Positions 1 to 5,590 of a stretch of 8,868 nucleotides of DNA are shown here, piece by piece; the stretch's first letter is position 1; every line of letters starts with the position of its first letter. Both the position numbers and the translations under genes were made by a program. The notes below the pieces were generated by a model. That model worked only from the letters and a program-made list of their open reading frames with translations, did not search any database and had not been told where the DNA came from. The DNA lies in contig JACPBU010000011.1 of NCBI GenBank assembly GCA_016180165.1, forward strand, positions 813 to 9,680, written 5' to 3'. Origin of the DNA: Candidatus Woesearchaeota archaeon. GTDB taxonomy: Archaea > Nanobdellota > Nanobdellia > Woesearchaeales > JACPBV01.

Positions 1-435
1 GTTGACCTGCCCGGAGAAATATCCGGTATGATTAAGGAGCCGCGCTTTTGGTCAAGCACCTCTATAGGCGCAGTGCCCATAGGGCAGGAAATAGGCGTTA
101 CTTCTATACAGTTAGCCACTGCTTTTTCCGTGATCGCAAACGGCGGCCAGCTGATGAAGCCGTATATTATCGAAGAGGTCAGGGATAAGCAGGGGGAGGT
201 TATAAAGAAATCTTCTCCTGTGCTTATCCGCAAGGTCATATCTTTAGATACTGCTGCCCGGCTTAACAAAATACTTACAGGGGCCGTAGAAGAAGGAACT
301 GGAAAGTTAGCCAAGATGCCCGGGTTCAGCGGGCCAGGCAAGACCGGCACTGCCCAGAAACTAGAGCCCAACGGCGCATATTCTCATAATAAGTTTATCG
401 CTTCTTTTATCGTTAGTTTAATAAACCAATTTTAG
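1..435 (+). CDS. ftsI: FtsI-type class B penicillin-binding protein, C-terminal transpeptidase fragment (bacterial), cut at both ends
   Basis: This encodes part of the peptidoglycan D,D-transpeptidase domain that cross-links septal wall in bacteria. The frame is open from base 1 (it starts VDLPGE, a conserved FtsI segment), so the gene enters from the left; the first ATG at 28 is internal. Family signatures seen are VTSIQLATAFSVIANGG (residues 24-40 from that ATG) and the third active-site motif KTG within GKTGTAQK (codons at 340-348). The catalytic SxxK and SxN motifs lie upstream of the window. After HNKFIASFI the family normally continues with G-F-x-P and some 50-100 more residues. Here the frame turns to VSLINQF and stops at 433-435, so family similarity ends near base 411. 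A cell-wall enzyme is out of place next to archaeal genes. I infer a chimeric join rather than a real archaeal gene. The PBP assignment is firm; FtsI versus SpoVD-like is less so. Confidence 0.87.
   Translation, partial: VDLPGEISGMIKEPRFWSSTSIGAVPIGQEIGVTSIQLATAFSVIANGGQLMKPYIIEEVRDKQGEVIKKSSPVLIRKVISLDTAARLNKILTGAVEEGTGKLAKMPGFSGPGKTGTAQKLEPNGAYSHNKFIASFIVSLINQF
417..424 (+). promoter_or_regulatory. TATA box for the DUF357-like gene
   Basis: TTTAATAA begins exactly 30 bases before the ATG at 447, the same spacing seen upstream of other starts in this window. It sits within an imperfect inverted repeat (413-429: TTAGTTT, AAT, AAACCAA; one mismatch). Because this looks like archaeal promoter sequence, the bacterial segment must end before it, placing the join at about 405-416. 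The BRE expected just upstream is not evident, as it would fall in the bacterial part. Confidence 0.45.
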
Positions 436-446
436 CTCCATAAAAT

Positions 447-590
447 ATGTCAATTCAGCAGTATGCGGAGAAGGAAATGCTCAGGATGAAGACTGTATTT
501 GAGCATGTGCAGATAAAGGATCCTGCAAACAAACAGTCTGTGGACTTCCATGACTTTGCAAAAAACTACTTCCAGGATGGCATTTATTGA
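447..590 (+). CDS. DUF357-like archaeal protein, N-terminal fragment (47 codons)
   Basis: The ATG at 447 opens a frame beginning MSIQQYAEKEMLRMKT and ending KNYFQDGIY before TGA at 588-590. The end resembles the core of the archaeal DUF357 family, where a Y-[YF]-x-D-G/A-x-[YH]-F motif is followed by a helix with an alternating Ala/Gly pattern ending in LDAG. Here everything after DGIY is missing: the DNA passes directly into the coding frame of the surface protein, which is offset by one base. The start is supported by a TATA box 30 bases upstream, implying a leaderless message. I read it as the front of a normal gene cut off by a second join near 580-590. The DUF357 match is from memory of the motif and is moderate. 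DUF357 proteins have no established biochemical role that I can state. Confidence 0.5.
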   Translation: MSIQQYAEKEMLRMKTVFEHVQIKDPANKQSVDFHDFAKNYFQDGIY

Positions 591-2253
591 TTCTAATTTT
601 GGTGAAGTGTATTTCTGGGGCGGGGTCAATGGAACGGGCACTAACCTCAGCGATGACATAAGGTTCTATAACAATTCAGTCGTGGTCAATCCTTTCACCG
701 GGGGCGGCAATTTCAACCGTTCGGCCAACATAACCTTTTACAGCATCGGCAACAGGGGATTTTCCGCCCCGCGCATCATGAGAAATGGGACAGTTTGCAA
801 TAGGACAACAGCACCCCAGTGCATCAACTTCACTGCATTGACTGCAGATACGGTGGTCTTCAATGTTTCTGCATGGTCGAACTACAGCATCGCTGAAAGC
901 CTTGGGCCGACAGCTCCCGCATTGACTGTTCCGGCATTCAACAACACCGTTCCAAAAACCAACGATGACCTGAGGACAAACACAACCTATACCGACGATA
1001 ACGGGGATGCAGGAACATTAACGTTTGCATGGAAGATAAACAATAGCGTCGTTTACACAGAAAATTACACCTCTGTTGAGTCTGGAACGGTGGTATTCTC
1101 CAACTTCAGCTCAGGCTATTTTGGATTGAATGACCGCATCAATGTGACGGTAAACGCTACTGACGGGGGCCTTAGCTCCGGAACAGCCAACAGCACCAAC
1201 ATCACTGTGCTGAATACAGCGCCCAATGTCTCTACGCCCTATTTCAACAACACAACTCCAAAGACTTTTGAGGACATCCTTGCAAATACCACCTATACTG
1301 ACCCCGATGGGACTGCCGGGACTGTGCAGTTCAGGTGGCACATCAATAACACTTATGCCTTCAATCTGACAGTCTCGAATGTGGCCAACGGCACGGTGCT
1401 GTTCTCGAACTTCAGCTCAACGAATTACAGCAGGACTGACAAGATTAATGTCTCGGTGAATGCGACGAGTGACAGCCTGAACTCAGCCACGTTATACTCT
1501 CCCAACATCACCGTCATCAACACGCCTCCCAGCGCAGTCAATCTTTCTGTGCCCCTGGCTAATGAGACACTCACCAACAGGTCGCCATTCTTCAACTGGA
1601 CAGCTGCCTGGGATCCAGATGATGACAATGTGACTTACTGGCTGGTCATTGAGCGGCTGAGCTGCACTGACAAGAACAATGACTGCTTTACGAGCTTGCT
1701 AAACCTTTCTGCGAGAAATATGACAAATATCAGCCTGATAAACCAGCTTGATGTTGACAGCACCTATAACTGGAGCATAATAGCGAACGACAGCCTTGAG
1801 TATGGGCCAAGGTCCACAGTGAGGAATGTTACGATAAGCTCACTCAATGCGATTTCCATCAATGCTACCAATGTTTCCTTTGGCACCATCAACCTCAACA
1901 TCGAGGATAATACGACCGATTACAGCCCTGCGCCGATAACGATACGCAACGATGGAAATATCAGGGTGAACCTGACTGCTTATGCAAACCAGTCCCTCTG
2001 GGTTCGCCAAAGCCTCAACACCAGCTATTTCATGTTCATGGCAGGCAACACGAGCCAGAGCAATGCCTTCAACTGGAGCGGCTCAGAGCAGTCTTTCAGG
2101 AATATGTCAAATATCCAGATCGGGTTTGCAAAGCAGCTTGAGTTCAATGCAACAAGGAATCTTGCTGAGCTGGAGCTGAGCATCACCAGCCCAAGCGATG
2201 AGCCGGATGGGACAAAATTGACGTTCATCATCATTGAAAGCGTGTGGTATTAG
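550..2253 (+). CDS. Secreted or surface-anchored archaeal glycoprotein, C-terminal part with tandem Ig-like repeats
   Basis: A long extracellular beta-sandwich protein whose natural N-terminus is missing. The computed ATG at 550 lies inside the DUF357-like fragment in another frame; genuine protein sequence seems to begin at about 580 (AFIDSNFGEVYFWGG). Numbering from 550, residues 11-117 form a domain rich in NGTGTNLSDDIRFYNNS-like sequence. Residues 121-222 and 224-323 are two homologous Ig/cadherin-like repeats sharing FNNTxPKT, NTTYTD, VxFSNFSS, D[RK]INV[ST]VNAT and NITV[LI]N. Residues 326-430 look fibronectin-III-like (SPFFNWTAAWDPD, TYNWSI), and 433-567 form a C-terminal domain ending TSPSDEPDGTKLTFIII. 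About 50 N-x-S/T sequons suggest heavy N-glycosylation. No C-terminal TM segment or sorting signal is visible, so it may be secreted or held by partners. Signal peptide and true length are unknown. Exact function is not recognisable; adhesion or an envelope role is inference. Confidence 0.8.
   Translation: MTLQKTTSRMAFIDSNFGEVYFWGGVNGTGTNLSDDIRFYNNSVVVNPFTGGGNFNRSANITFYSIGNRGFSAPRIMRNGTVCNRTTAPQCINFTALTADTVVFNVSAWSNYSIAESLGPTAPALTVPAFNNTVPKTNDDLRTNTTYTDDNGDAGTLTFAWKINNSVVYTENYTSVESGTVVFSNFSSGYFGLNDRINVTVNATDGGLSSGTANSTNITVLNTAPNVSTPYFNNTTPKTFEDILANTTYTDPDGTAGTVQFRWHINNTYAFNLTVSNVANGTVLFSNFSSTNYSRTDKINVSVNATSDSLNSATLYSPNITVINTPPSAVNLSVPLANETLTNRSPFFNWTAAWDPDDDNVTYWLVIERLSCTDKNNDCFTSLLNLSARNMTNISLINQLDVDSTYNWSIIANDSLEYGPRSTVRNVTISSLNAISINATNVSFGTINLNIEDNTTDYSPAPITIRNDGNIRVNLTAYANQSLWVRQSLNTSYFMFMAGNTSQSNAFNWSGSEQSFRNMSNIQIGFAKQLEFNATRNLAELELSITSPSDEPDGTKLTFIIIESVWY
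910..1518 (+). repeat. Two tandem ~100-residue Ig-like protein repeats
   Basis: Within the surface protein, 910-1215 and 1219-1518 encode two consecutive copies of the same domain. Aligned anchors are PAFNNTVPKT versus PYFNNTTPKT, NTTYTDDNGDAGT versus NTTYTDPDGTAGT, GTVVFSNFSS versus GTVLFSNFSS, and DRINVTVNAT versus DKINVSVNAT. The copies differ at many positions in DNA and protein, so this is an old duplication, not a recent one. Confidence 0.85.
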
Positions 2254-2429
2254 TGGAAGAAGGATTGAGGATGAAAGATGCAGGAAGAAGAGGGAAAAGG
2301 CAAGGAAAGTTGGATAGTGAAATCCAGGATTGAGGATAATTGTATTGTGAAAGGCCATGCTAAAAAAAATTGCGATAAACAGAATAGTGGAGAGCAAGAA
2401 ATAGGCAATCCAATTGTAAAAAGAAAACC

Positions 2430-2576
2430 ATGGTAAAGATCGTTGTCAATAACGGCCAGTTTAAGATGACCATCCCGAAAGAGCTGGCGGAATCGAAGGG
2501 ATGGGCAAAAGGGACAAAGCTGTATTTTATTGAGTCAACAGACGGGCAGCTGCACCTCAGGGAGTTGAAGGGCTGA
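2430..2576 (+). CDS. AbrB/SpoVT/MazE-type swapped-hairpin DNA-binding protein (48 aa)
   Basis: A 48-residue protein, short enough to be missed by length cut-offs. It begins MVKIVVNNGQFKMTIPKELA and ends GQLHLRELKG. The pattern V-x(4)-GQ-x-x-[MI]TIPKELA-x(3)-GW-x-KGTKL-x-F-x(7)-LxL is the looped-hinge AbrB/SpoVT fold, which dimerises and binds DNA and is used both as transition-state regulators and as MazE/VapB antitoxins. It covers the whole fold with nothing added. No toxin gene is adjacent: the next gene starts 5 bp after the stop and is a membrane-anchored protein, so the pair is probably one transcript. A regulator of that unit is likely but inferred. There is no clear Shine-Dalgarno; the upstream 176 bases (2254-2429) are purine-rich with no convincing gene, and contain AGGATTGAGGAT twice (about 2261 and 2325). 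Confidence 0.85.
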   Translation: MVKIVVNNGQFKMTIPKELAESKGWAKGTKLYFIESTDGQLHLRELKG

Positions 2577-2581
2577 AGAGC

Positions 2582-3859
2582 ATGAGCGGCGCAAAGCGAA
2601 TGGGAAAGGGGAATTGCCGGGATTTATCTTCCCGGACTGGAATGTTCATCACCCTAGCTTTTGCCATTCTCCTGTTTTCAAGCGCTGCTGTGTATTCAAT
2701 CGGCGTGACACCAGCAAGAAAGGTCATCACTTTTGAGCCAGACCTTAAAGCTGAGCTCGTCCAGAAGGCAGTCAATAATGACAAAAAGAACATGTCCATC
2801 GTCATCTATGCAAGGGGGGAGCTGGAAAAGAACATCAGGATTATAGATTCCCTGCTCAAGATGGCTGCAAATGAGGGGACAGCAGATTTCCGCTATGAAG
2901 TATCACTGCCCCATGCTTTTGAAAAGCCTGGGCTTCACAGCGCTGAGATAGTGCTTATGGAGCTTCCCAAAGAGTTTGGCTCAAGCGAGGAAGCCACGAT
3001 TTCAGCAATCGGGTCAGTGGTAAGTGATTTTTATGTCAGAGTTCCTTTCCCGGACAAATATGCCGAGGCGAAAGCTATCATTGAAACCCCGTCAATTGAC
3101 AAGCCTGTCCGATTTGTCATACTCGCCTCTAATTATGGAAACCAGAAGATAGTAAAAGCAAAAGCTACAATCGCCGTGCTTGGTGCAACCTACGAGCAGA
3201 TTGGCGAGGCTGCAACTCAGGAGGCGGAAATTGGCATTGGACAGCAGGCACAATTCATCGGAGAATGGAGTGATGCAACTATCAACCCAGGGCTGTATCA
3301 TGCAAGAATAACGTTTGAGTATGACGGCAAAAGCATAACACTCGAGGAAAACTTCAAGGTCGGCGACCTATCGGTTGAAATCACTGACCTGCGCTCAGAC
3401 AAGTTCCAGCTTGGCTCAATTGCAGCCATTGACATCTATCTCAAGAACAGGTGGAACAGCCCCATCAAGAATGTGTATGGGATCCTTTCAGCAACTGACA
3501 GGGAAGGGACTGAATATGCCAAGGTGACTACTGCTGCAACAGACCTTGAGACGCTGGGGACAGGGAAGCTGACTGCCTACTGGGACACCCGGGATATACC
3601 GGCAGGCGCTTACAACCTCAATGTCGAGCTGCATTATGAGGGGAGAACAACGGCAAAGCTCATCAAGGCAAACCTCAATATCGATTCATTAAGGACAGAC
3701 TTCCAGCCAATCGGGAGGGTAATCGTTGGCCCAGCAACCCAAAACAGGAATACCATGCTGTATCTTCTTATCCTTCTGCTTCTTGGGGCGAATATCGGAT
3801 GGTTTGTGTATATGAAAAGGTCAATGAAGGGATCCATGAAGAAGCAGACAAAGAAGTGA
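2582..3859 (+). CDS. Signal-peptide, C-terminally membrane-anchored beta-sandwich protein, unknown function
   Basis: A 425-residue envelope protein with a basic N-terminus, a hydrophobic segment at residues 21-39 (MFITLAFAILLFSSAAVYS), and a mature part beginning near IGVTPARKVITFEP. Three extracellular regions follow: about 41-160 (first domain, like the 'GVSPA…FEPG' domains that open many archaeal envelope proteins), about 161-260 (Ig-like, NYGNQKIVKAKATI), and about 262-368 (CARDB-like, VEITDLRSDKFQLGS…AGAYNLNVELHYEG). A single TM helix at about 392-411 precedes a Lys-rich cytoplasmic tail (MKRSMKGSMKKQTKK). This predicts an outward-facing ectodomain with a short inner tail. It lies 5 bp after the AbrB-type gene, suggesting cotranscription. 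The start at 2582 is followed by in-frame ATGs at residues 7 and 21; the first gives a longer n-region and only a weak GAAGAG precedes it, so the start is uncertain. No catalytic motif was seen; a structural or assembly role is inference. Confidence 0.85.
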   Translation: MSGAKRMGKGNCRDLSSRTGMFITLAFAILLFSSAAVYSIGVTPARKVITFEPDLKAELVQKAVNNDKKNMSIVIYARGELEKNIRIIDSLLKMAANEGTADFRYEVSLPHAFEKPGLHSAEIVLMELPKEFGSSEEATISAIGSVVSDFYVRVPFPDKYAEAKAIIETPSIDKPVRFVILASNYGNQKIVKAKATIAVLGATYEQIGEAATQEAEIGIGQQAQFIGEWSDATINPGLYHARITFEYDGKSITLEENFKVGDLSVEITDLRSDKFQLGSIAAIDIYLKNRWNSPIKNVYGILSATDREGTEYAKVTTAATDLETLGTGKLTAYWDTRDIPAGAYNLNVELHYEGRTTAKLIKANLNIDSLRTDFQPIGRVIVGPATQNRNTMLYLLILLLLGANIGWFVYMKRSMKGSMKKQTKK

Positions 3860-3876
3860 TAGATTTCGGTTAGGTG

Positions 3877-3971
3877 GAGAAAAGACAAGCCAGTTTTCAC
3901 GAAGGCATATCCCCTTCTGGCACAATTTACCCGACAACGGGTGAGAAAAGACTAGCCAGTTTCCAGGAAGG
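3877..3971. repeat. Pair of 29-bp direct repeats, 66 bp apart
   Basis: Copies at 3877-3905 and 3943-3971 match at 26 of 29 positions (core GAGAAAAGAC, AGCCAGTTT, GAAGG). They occupy the gap between two convergent genes. Read on the minus strand each copy carries GTCTTTTCTC, so they could act as T-rich transcription stops for the minus-strand gene ending at 3979. With only two copies and no array structure they are not CRISPR-like. Confidence 0.75.
3929..3942. terminator. Small hairpin in the convergent intergenic gap (possible terminator element)
   Basis: ACCCG, ACAA, CGGGT forms a perfect 5-bp stem with a 4-base loop, directly preceding the second 29-bp repeat. On the minus strand it lies just after a TCTTTTCTC tract. 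Convergent placement suits a terminator, but archaeal termination relies mainly on T-runs, so the role is tentative. Confidence 0.3.
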
Positions 3972-3978
3972 TGATGCT

Positions 3979-4548
3979 CTATAATTGCCCCAATTCTTTC
4001 ATCCTCCCGTAAGCGGAACCGCCAGCAGCAAGGATGTCTGATATATATTCGACTACTGACATGATAAAAGATGCAGAATTAAAAGGGGGATATTTTTCTG
4101 GAATTGAAAGTGTTCCAGACACTGATATATAGCCCGTTGTGTTATCTAATCTATACCCCCTTGATTGGTTTGTCTCCATTTTTACCTGTGGATGCCGCCC
4201 TTTAAGGAGACGCATCTGGTCTTCCTTGGGGAAAAGCTTTTGATGCATAAGGTAAGCATCATGCCCTATCCAGATTCTTTCAGGCAGCTGGTATTGCATA
4301 AACAACCCAACCTCCAGCCGAGTTCCACTATCCATCATAGCAACTTCAACCCGGAAATCCAGGGGGTGTCCTTGTTTATCGCCTTTCAGAGTTGGATCGC
4401 CTTCATGGCTGATAATAGAATATTCGTTTTCACGAAGGAGCCCAGAAAGCTCCTGTGCAACGCTTTCTGCACGGGTTGCAACTCGCATTTCTCTTTCTTC
4501 ATAAATTATAGGTGGAACAATTGGGAGTGATTCATCTGCGGTGACCAT
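3979..4548 (-). CDS. Unknown 189-residue soluble protein divergent from pyrB
   Basis: I do not recognise this family. The protein has no signal peptide or TM helix and appears cytosolic. It has a mixed composition with an N-terminal helix (residues ~15-42: YEEREMRVATRAESVAQELSG), a central strand-rich part (DFRVEVAMMDSGTRLEVGLFMQY), a variable loop, another strand region (TTGYISVSGTLSIPEKYPP) and a C-terminal helix (FIMSVVEYISDILAAGG). That alpha/beta order could be a small ligand- or partner-binding fold, but no motif fixes it. The ATG at 4548 is supported by TTTAAATA on the minus strand starting 30 bases upstream with GGAAAA before it as a plausible BRE, implying a leaderless message. It shares a 96-bp divergent region with pyrB; co-regulation is possible but unproven. 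The opposite-strand frame at 4165-4530 is its shadow. Confidence 0.75.
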   Translation of the reverse strand: MVTADESLPIVPPIIYEEREMRVATRAESVAQELSGLLRENEYSIISHEGDPTLKGDKQGHPLDFRVEVAMMDSGTRLEVGLFMQYQLPERIWIGHDAYLMHQKLFPKEDQMRLLKGRHPQVKMETNQSRGYRLDNTTGYISVSGTLSIPEKYPPFNSASFIMSVVEYISDILAAGGSAYGRMKELGQL

Positions 4549-4570
4549 TTACTTAGGGAATCTCACTGGC

Positions 4571-4578
4571 TATTTAAA
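4571..4578 (-). promoter_or_regulatory. TATA box of the minus-strand unknown gene
   Basis: Minus-strand TTTAAATA, first base 4578, 30 bases before the ATG at 4548, preceded by a purine-rich GGAGGAAAA that fits an archaeal BRE. Spacing implies that transcription starts at or next to the ATG. Confidence 0.65.
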
Positions 4579-4612
4579 TTTTCCTCCTAAATCTGAAAAA
4601 ACCCGCAAAACA

Positions 4613-4620
4613 TTTAAATA
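4613..4620 (+). promoter_or_regulatory. TATA box of pyrB
   Basis: TTTAAATA starts 32 bases before the pyrB ATG, preceded by CCGCAAAACA, a good BRE-like sequence. Archaeal transcription normally begins about 25-27 bases from the box centre, which falls on or within a few bases of the ATG, so the message is probably leaderless. Only 34 bases separate it from the divergent TATA box. Confidence 0.7.
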
Positions 4621-4644
4621 CCACCTTACCCATAGTATTTTTTA

Positions 4645-5571
4645 ATGGGTGGCATTGTCTTCAAAGGGAGAGACATCATCTCTATACGGGATTTCTCAGG
4701 AGAAGAGCTTTTATACGTGCTTTCTATCGCAAGGCGCATGGAGCAAAGGCCGCAGCCTGCTCTGATGAAAGGAAGGATTATGGCTTCCATGTTCTTTGAG
4801 CCTTCAACCAGGACAAGATTAAGCTTTACCGCAGCAATGAAGAGGATGGGCGGGGATACTATCGGGTTTGCCAAAGGAGAGGTCACATCCACGAAAAAAG
4901 GCGAGACTCTTTGGGATACTGTCAAGATGATTGAAGCATATAGTGATGTGATTGTCATACGGCATTCGCTTGAGGGGGCTGCACGGCTGAGTGCGGAGGC
5001 TGCCTCGATACCGGTCATCAATGCAGGCGATGGGACCAACCAGCACCCCACCCAGACGATGATTGACCTTTATACCATCCAGAAAGAGATTGGGAAGCTG
5101 GATGGGATTACTATCGGCTTTCTTGGCGACCTCAAATATGGGAGGACGGTGCACAGCCTTGCCATTGCTCTCAGCCACTTCAAGGCAAAGATGTATTTCA
5201 TATCTCCAACAGCTTTGAAGATGCCTGAATATTATCTTGATGAGCTTGAGCAAAAAAGGGTTACCTTCCATGAGACAGATGATGTCCTGAAGGCCCTAAA
5301 ACACCTCGATGTGCTTTATGTGACTAGAATCCAGCAGGAAAGGTTTGCTGACCCACTTGAATATGAGAAATTCAAGAACGTCTACAAAGTCGGCCCTGAT
5401 ATTTTGAATGGCGCAAAAAAGAGCTTAATCGTATTGCATCCTTTGCCAAGAGTCGGAGAGATTGATCCTGCCCTTGATGAATTTCCCAATGCAGCCTATT
5501 TCAGGCAGGCGGCAAACGGGATTCCAGTTAGGCAGGCGGTGCTTAGTTTGGTGCTGGGGGCGGTGAAATAA
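4645..5571 (+). CDS. pyrB: Aspartate carbamoyltransferase catalytic chain
   Basis: Catalyses carbamoyl phosphate + L-aspartate to N-carbamoyl-L-aspartate + phosphate, the committed step of de novo UMP synthesis, in the cytosol as a trimer that assembles with PyrI. Its 308 residues match the family length (E. coli 311). The carbamoyl-phosphate loop FFEPSTRTRLSF holds S54-T55-R56-T57-R58. The mobile 80s loop STKKGET gives K84 or K85 as the lysine that reaches the neighbouring active site. R106-H107, HPTQT (H134, Q137), GDLKYGRTVHSL (R167), the aspartate-binding TRIQ (R228, Q230) and LHPLPR (265-269) are all present, so the enzyme should be active. The C-terminal FRQAANGIPVRQAVL is also canonical. 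The ATG is fixed by the TATA box. The next gene starts 19 bp downstream and pyrI follows after it, so pyrB probably heads a three-gene unit. Confidence 0.98.
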   Translation: MGGIVFKGRDIISIRDFSGEELLYVLSIARRMEQRPQPALMKGRIMASMFFEPSTRTRLSFTAAMKRMGGDTIGFAKGEVTSTKKGETLWDTVKMIEAYSDVIVIRHSLEGAARLSAEAASIPVINAGDGTNQHPTQTMIDLYTIQKEIGKLDGITIGFLGDLKYGRTVHSLAIALSHFKAKMYFISPTALKMPEYYLDELEQKRVTFHETDDVLKALKHLDVLYVTRIQQERFADPLEYEKFKNVYKVGPDILNGAKKSLIVLHPLPRVGEIDPALDEFPNAAYFRQAANGIPVRQAVLSLVLGAVK

Positions 5572-5580
5572 GCATGGTAA

Positions 5581-5586
5581 AGGTGG
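5581..5586 (+). promoter_or_regulatory. Shine-Dalgarno for the unknown gene between pyrB and pyrI
   Basis: AGGTGG followed by four A residues precedes the ATG at 5591. GGTG pairs with the CACC of the archaeal 16S 3' end. Its presence supports this start and translation as an internal operon gene. Confidence 0.6.
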
Positions 5587-5590
5587 AAAA

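Noticed and set aside
2278..2436. 52-codon frame (MQEEEGKGKESWIV…) overlapping the AbrB-type start
   Set aside because: Purine-rich, low-complexity sequence with no family resemblance; its end overlaps the start of the AbrB-type gene in another frame. A weak GAGG lies upstream, but not enough to call a gene.
2430..2576. AbrB-type gene as antitoxin of a toxin-antitoxin pair
   Set aside because: The next gene is a secreted membrane-anchored protein, not a MazF/VapC toxin; the PIN-like gene is over 4 kb away in another unit.
3877..3971. CRISPR array
   Set aside because: Only two imperfect copies, no further repeat units and no cas genes in the window.
4165..4530. 121-codon plus-strand frame opposite the unknown minus-strand gene
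   Set aside because: Fully antisense to the 189-residue frame, which has a well-placed promoter; the plus-strand translation is Cys/Phe/His-rich and has no promoter or SD.
4549..4644. pyrC-type palindrome in the pyrB promoter
   Set aside because: No GAGTTTC or GAAACTC is present in the divergent region, so a shared operator cannot be claimed.
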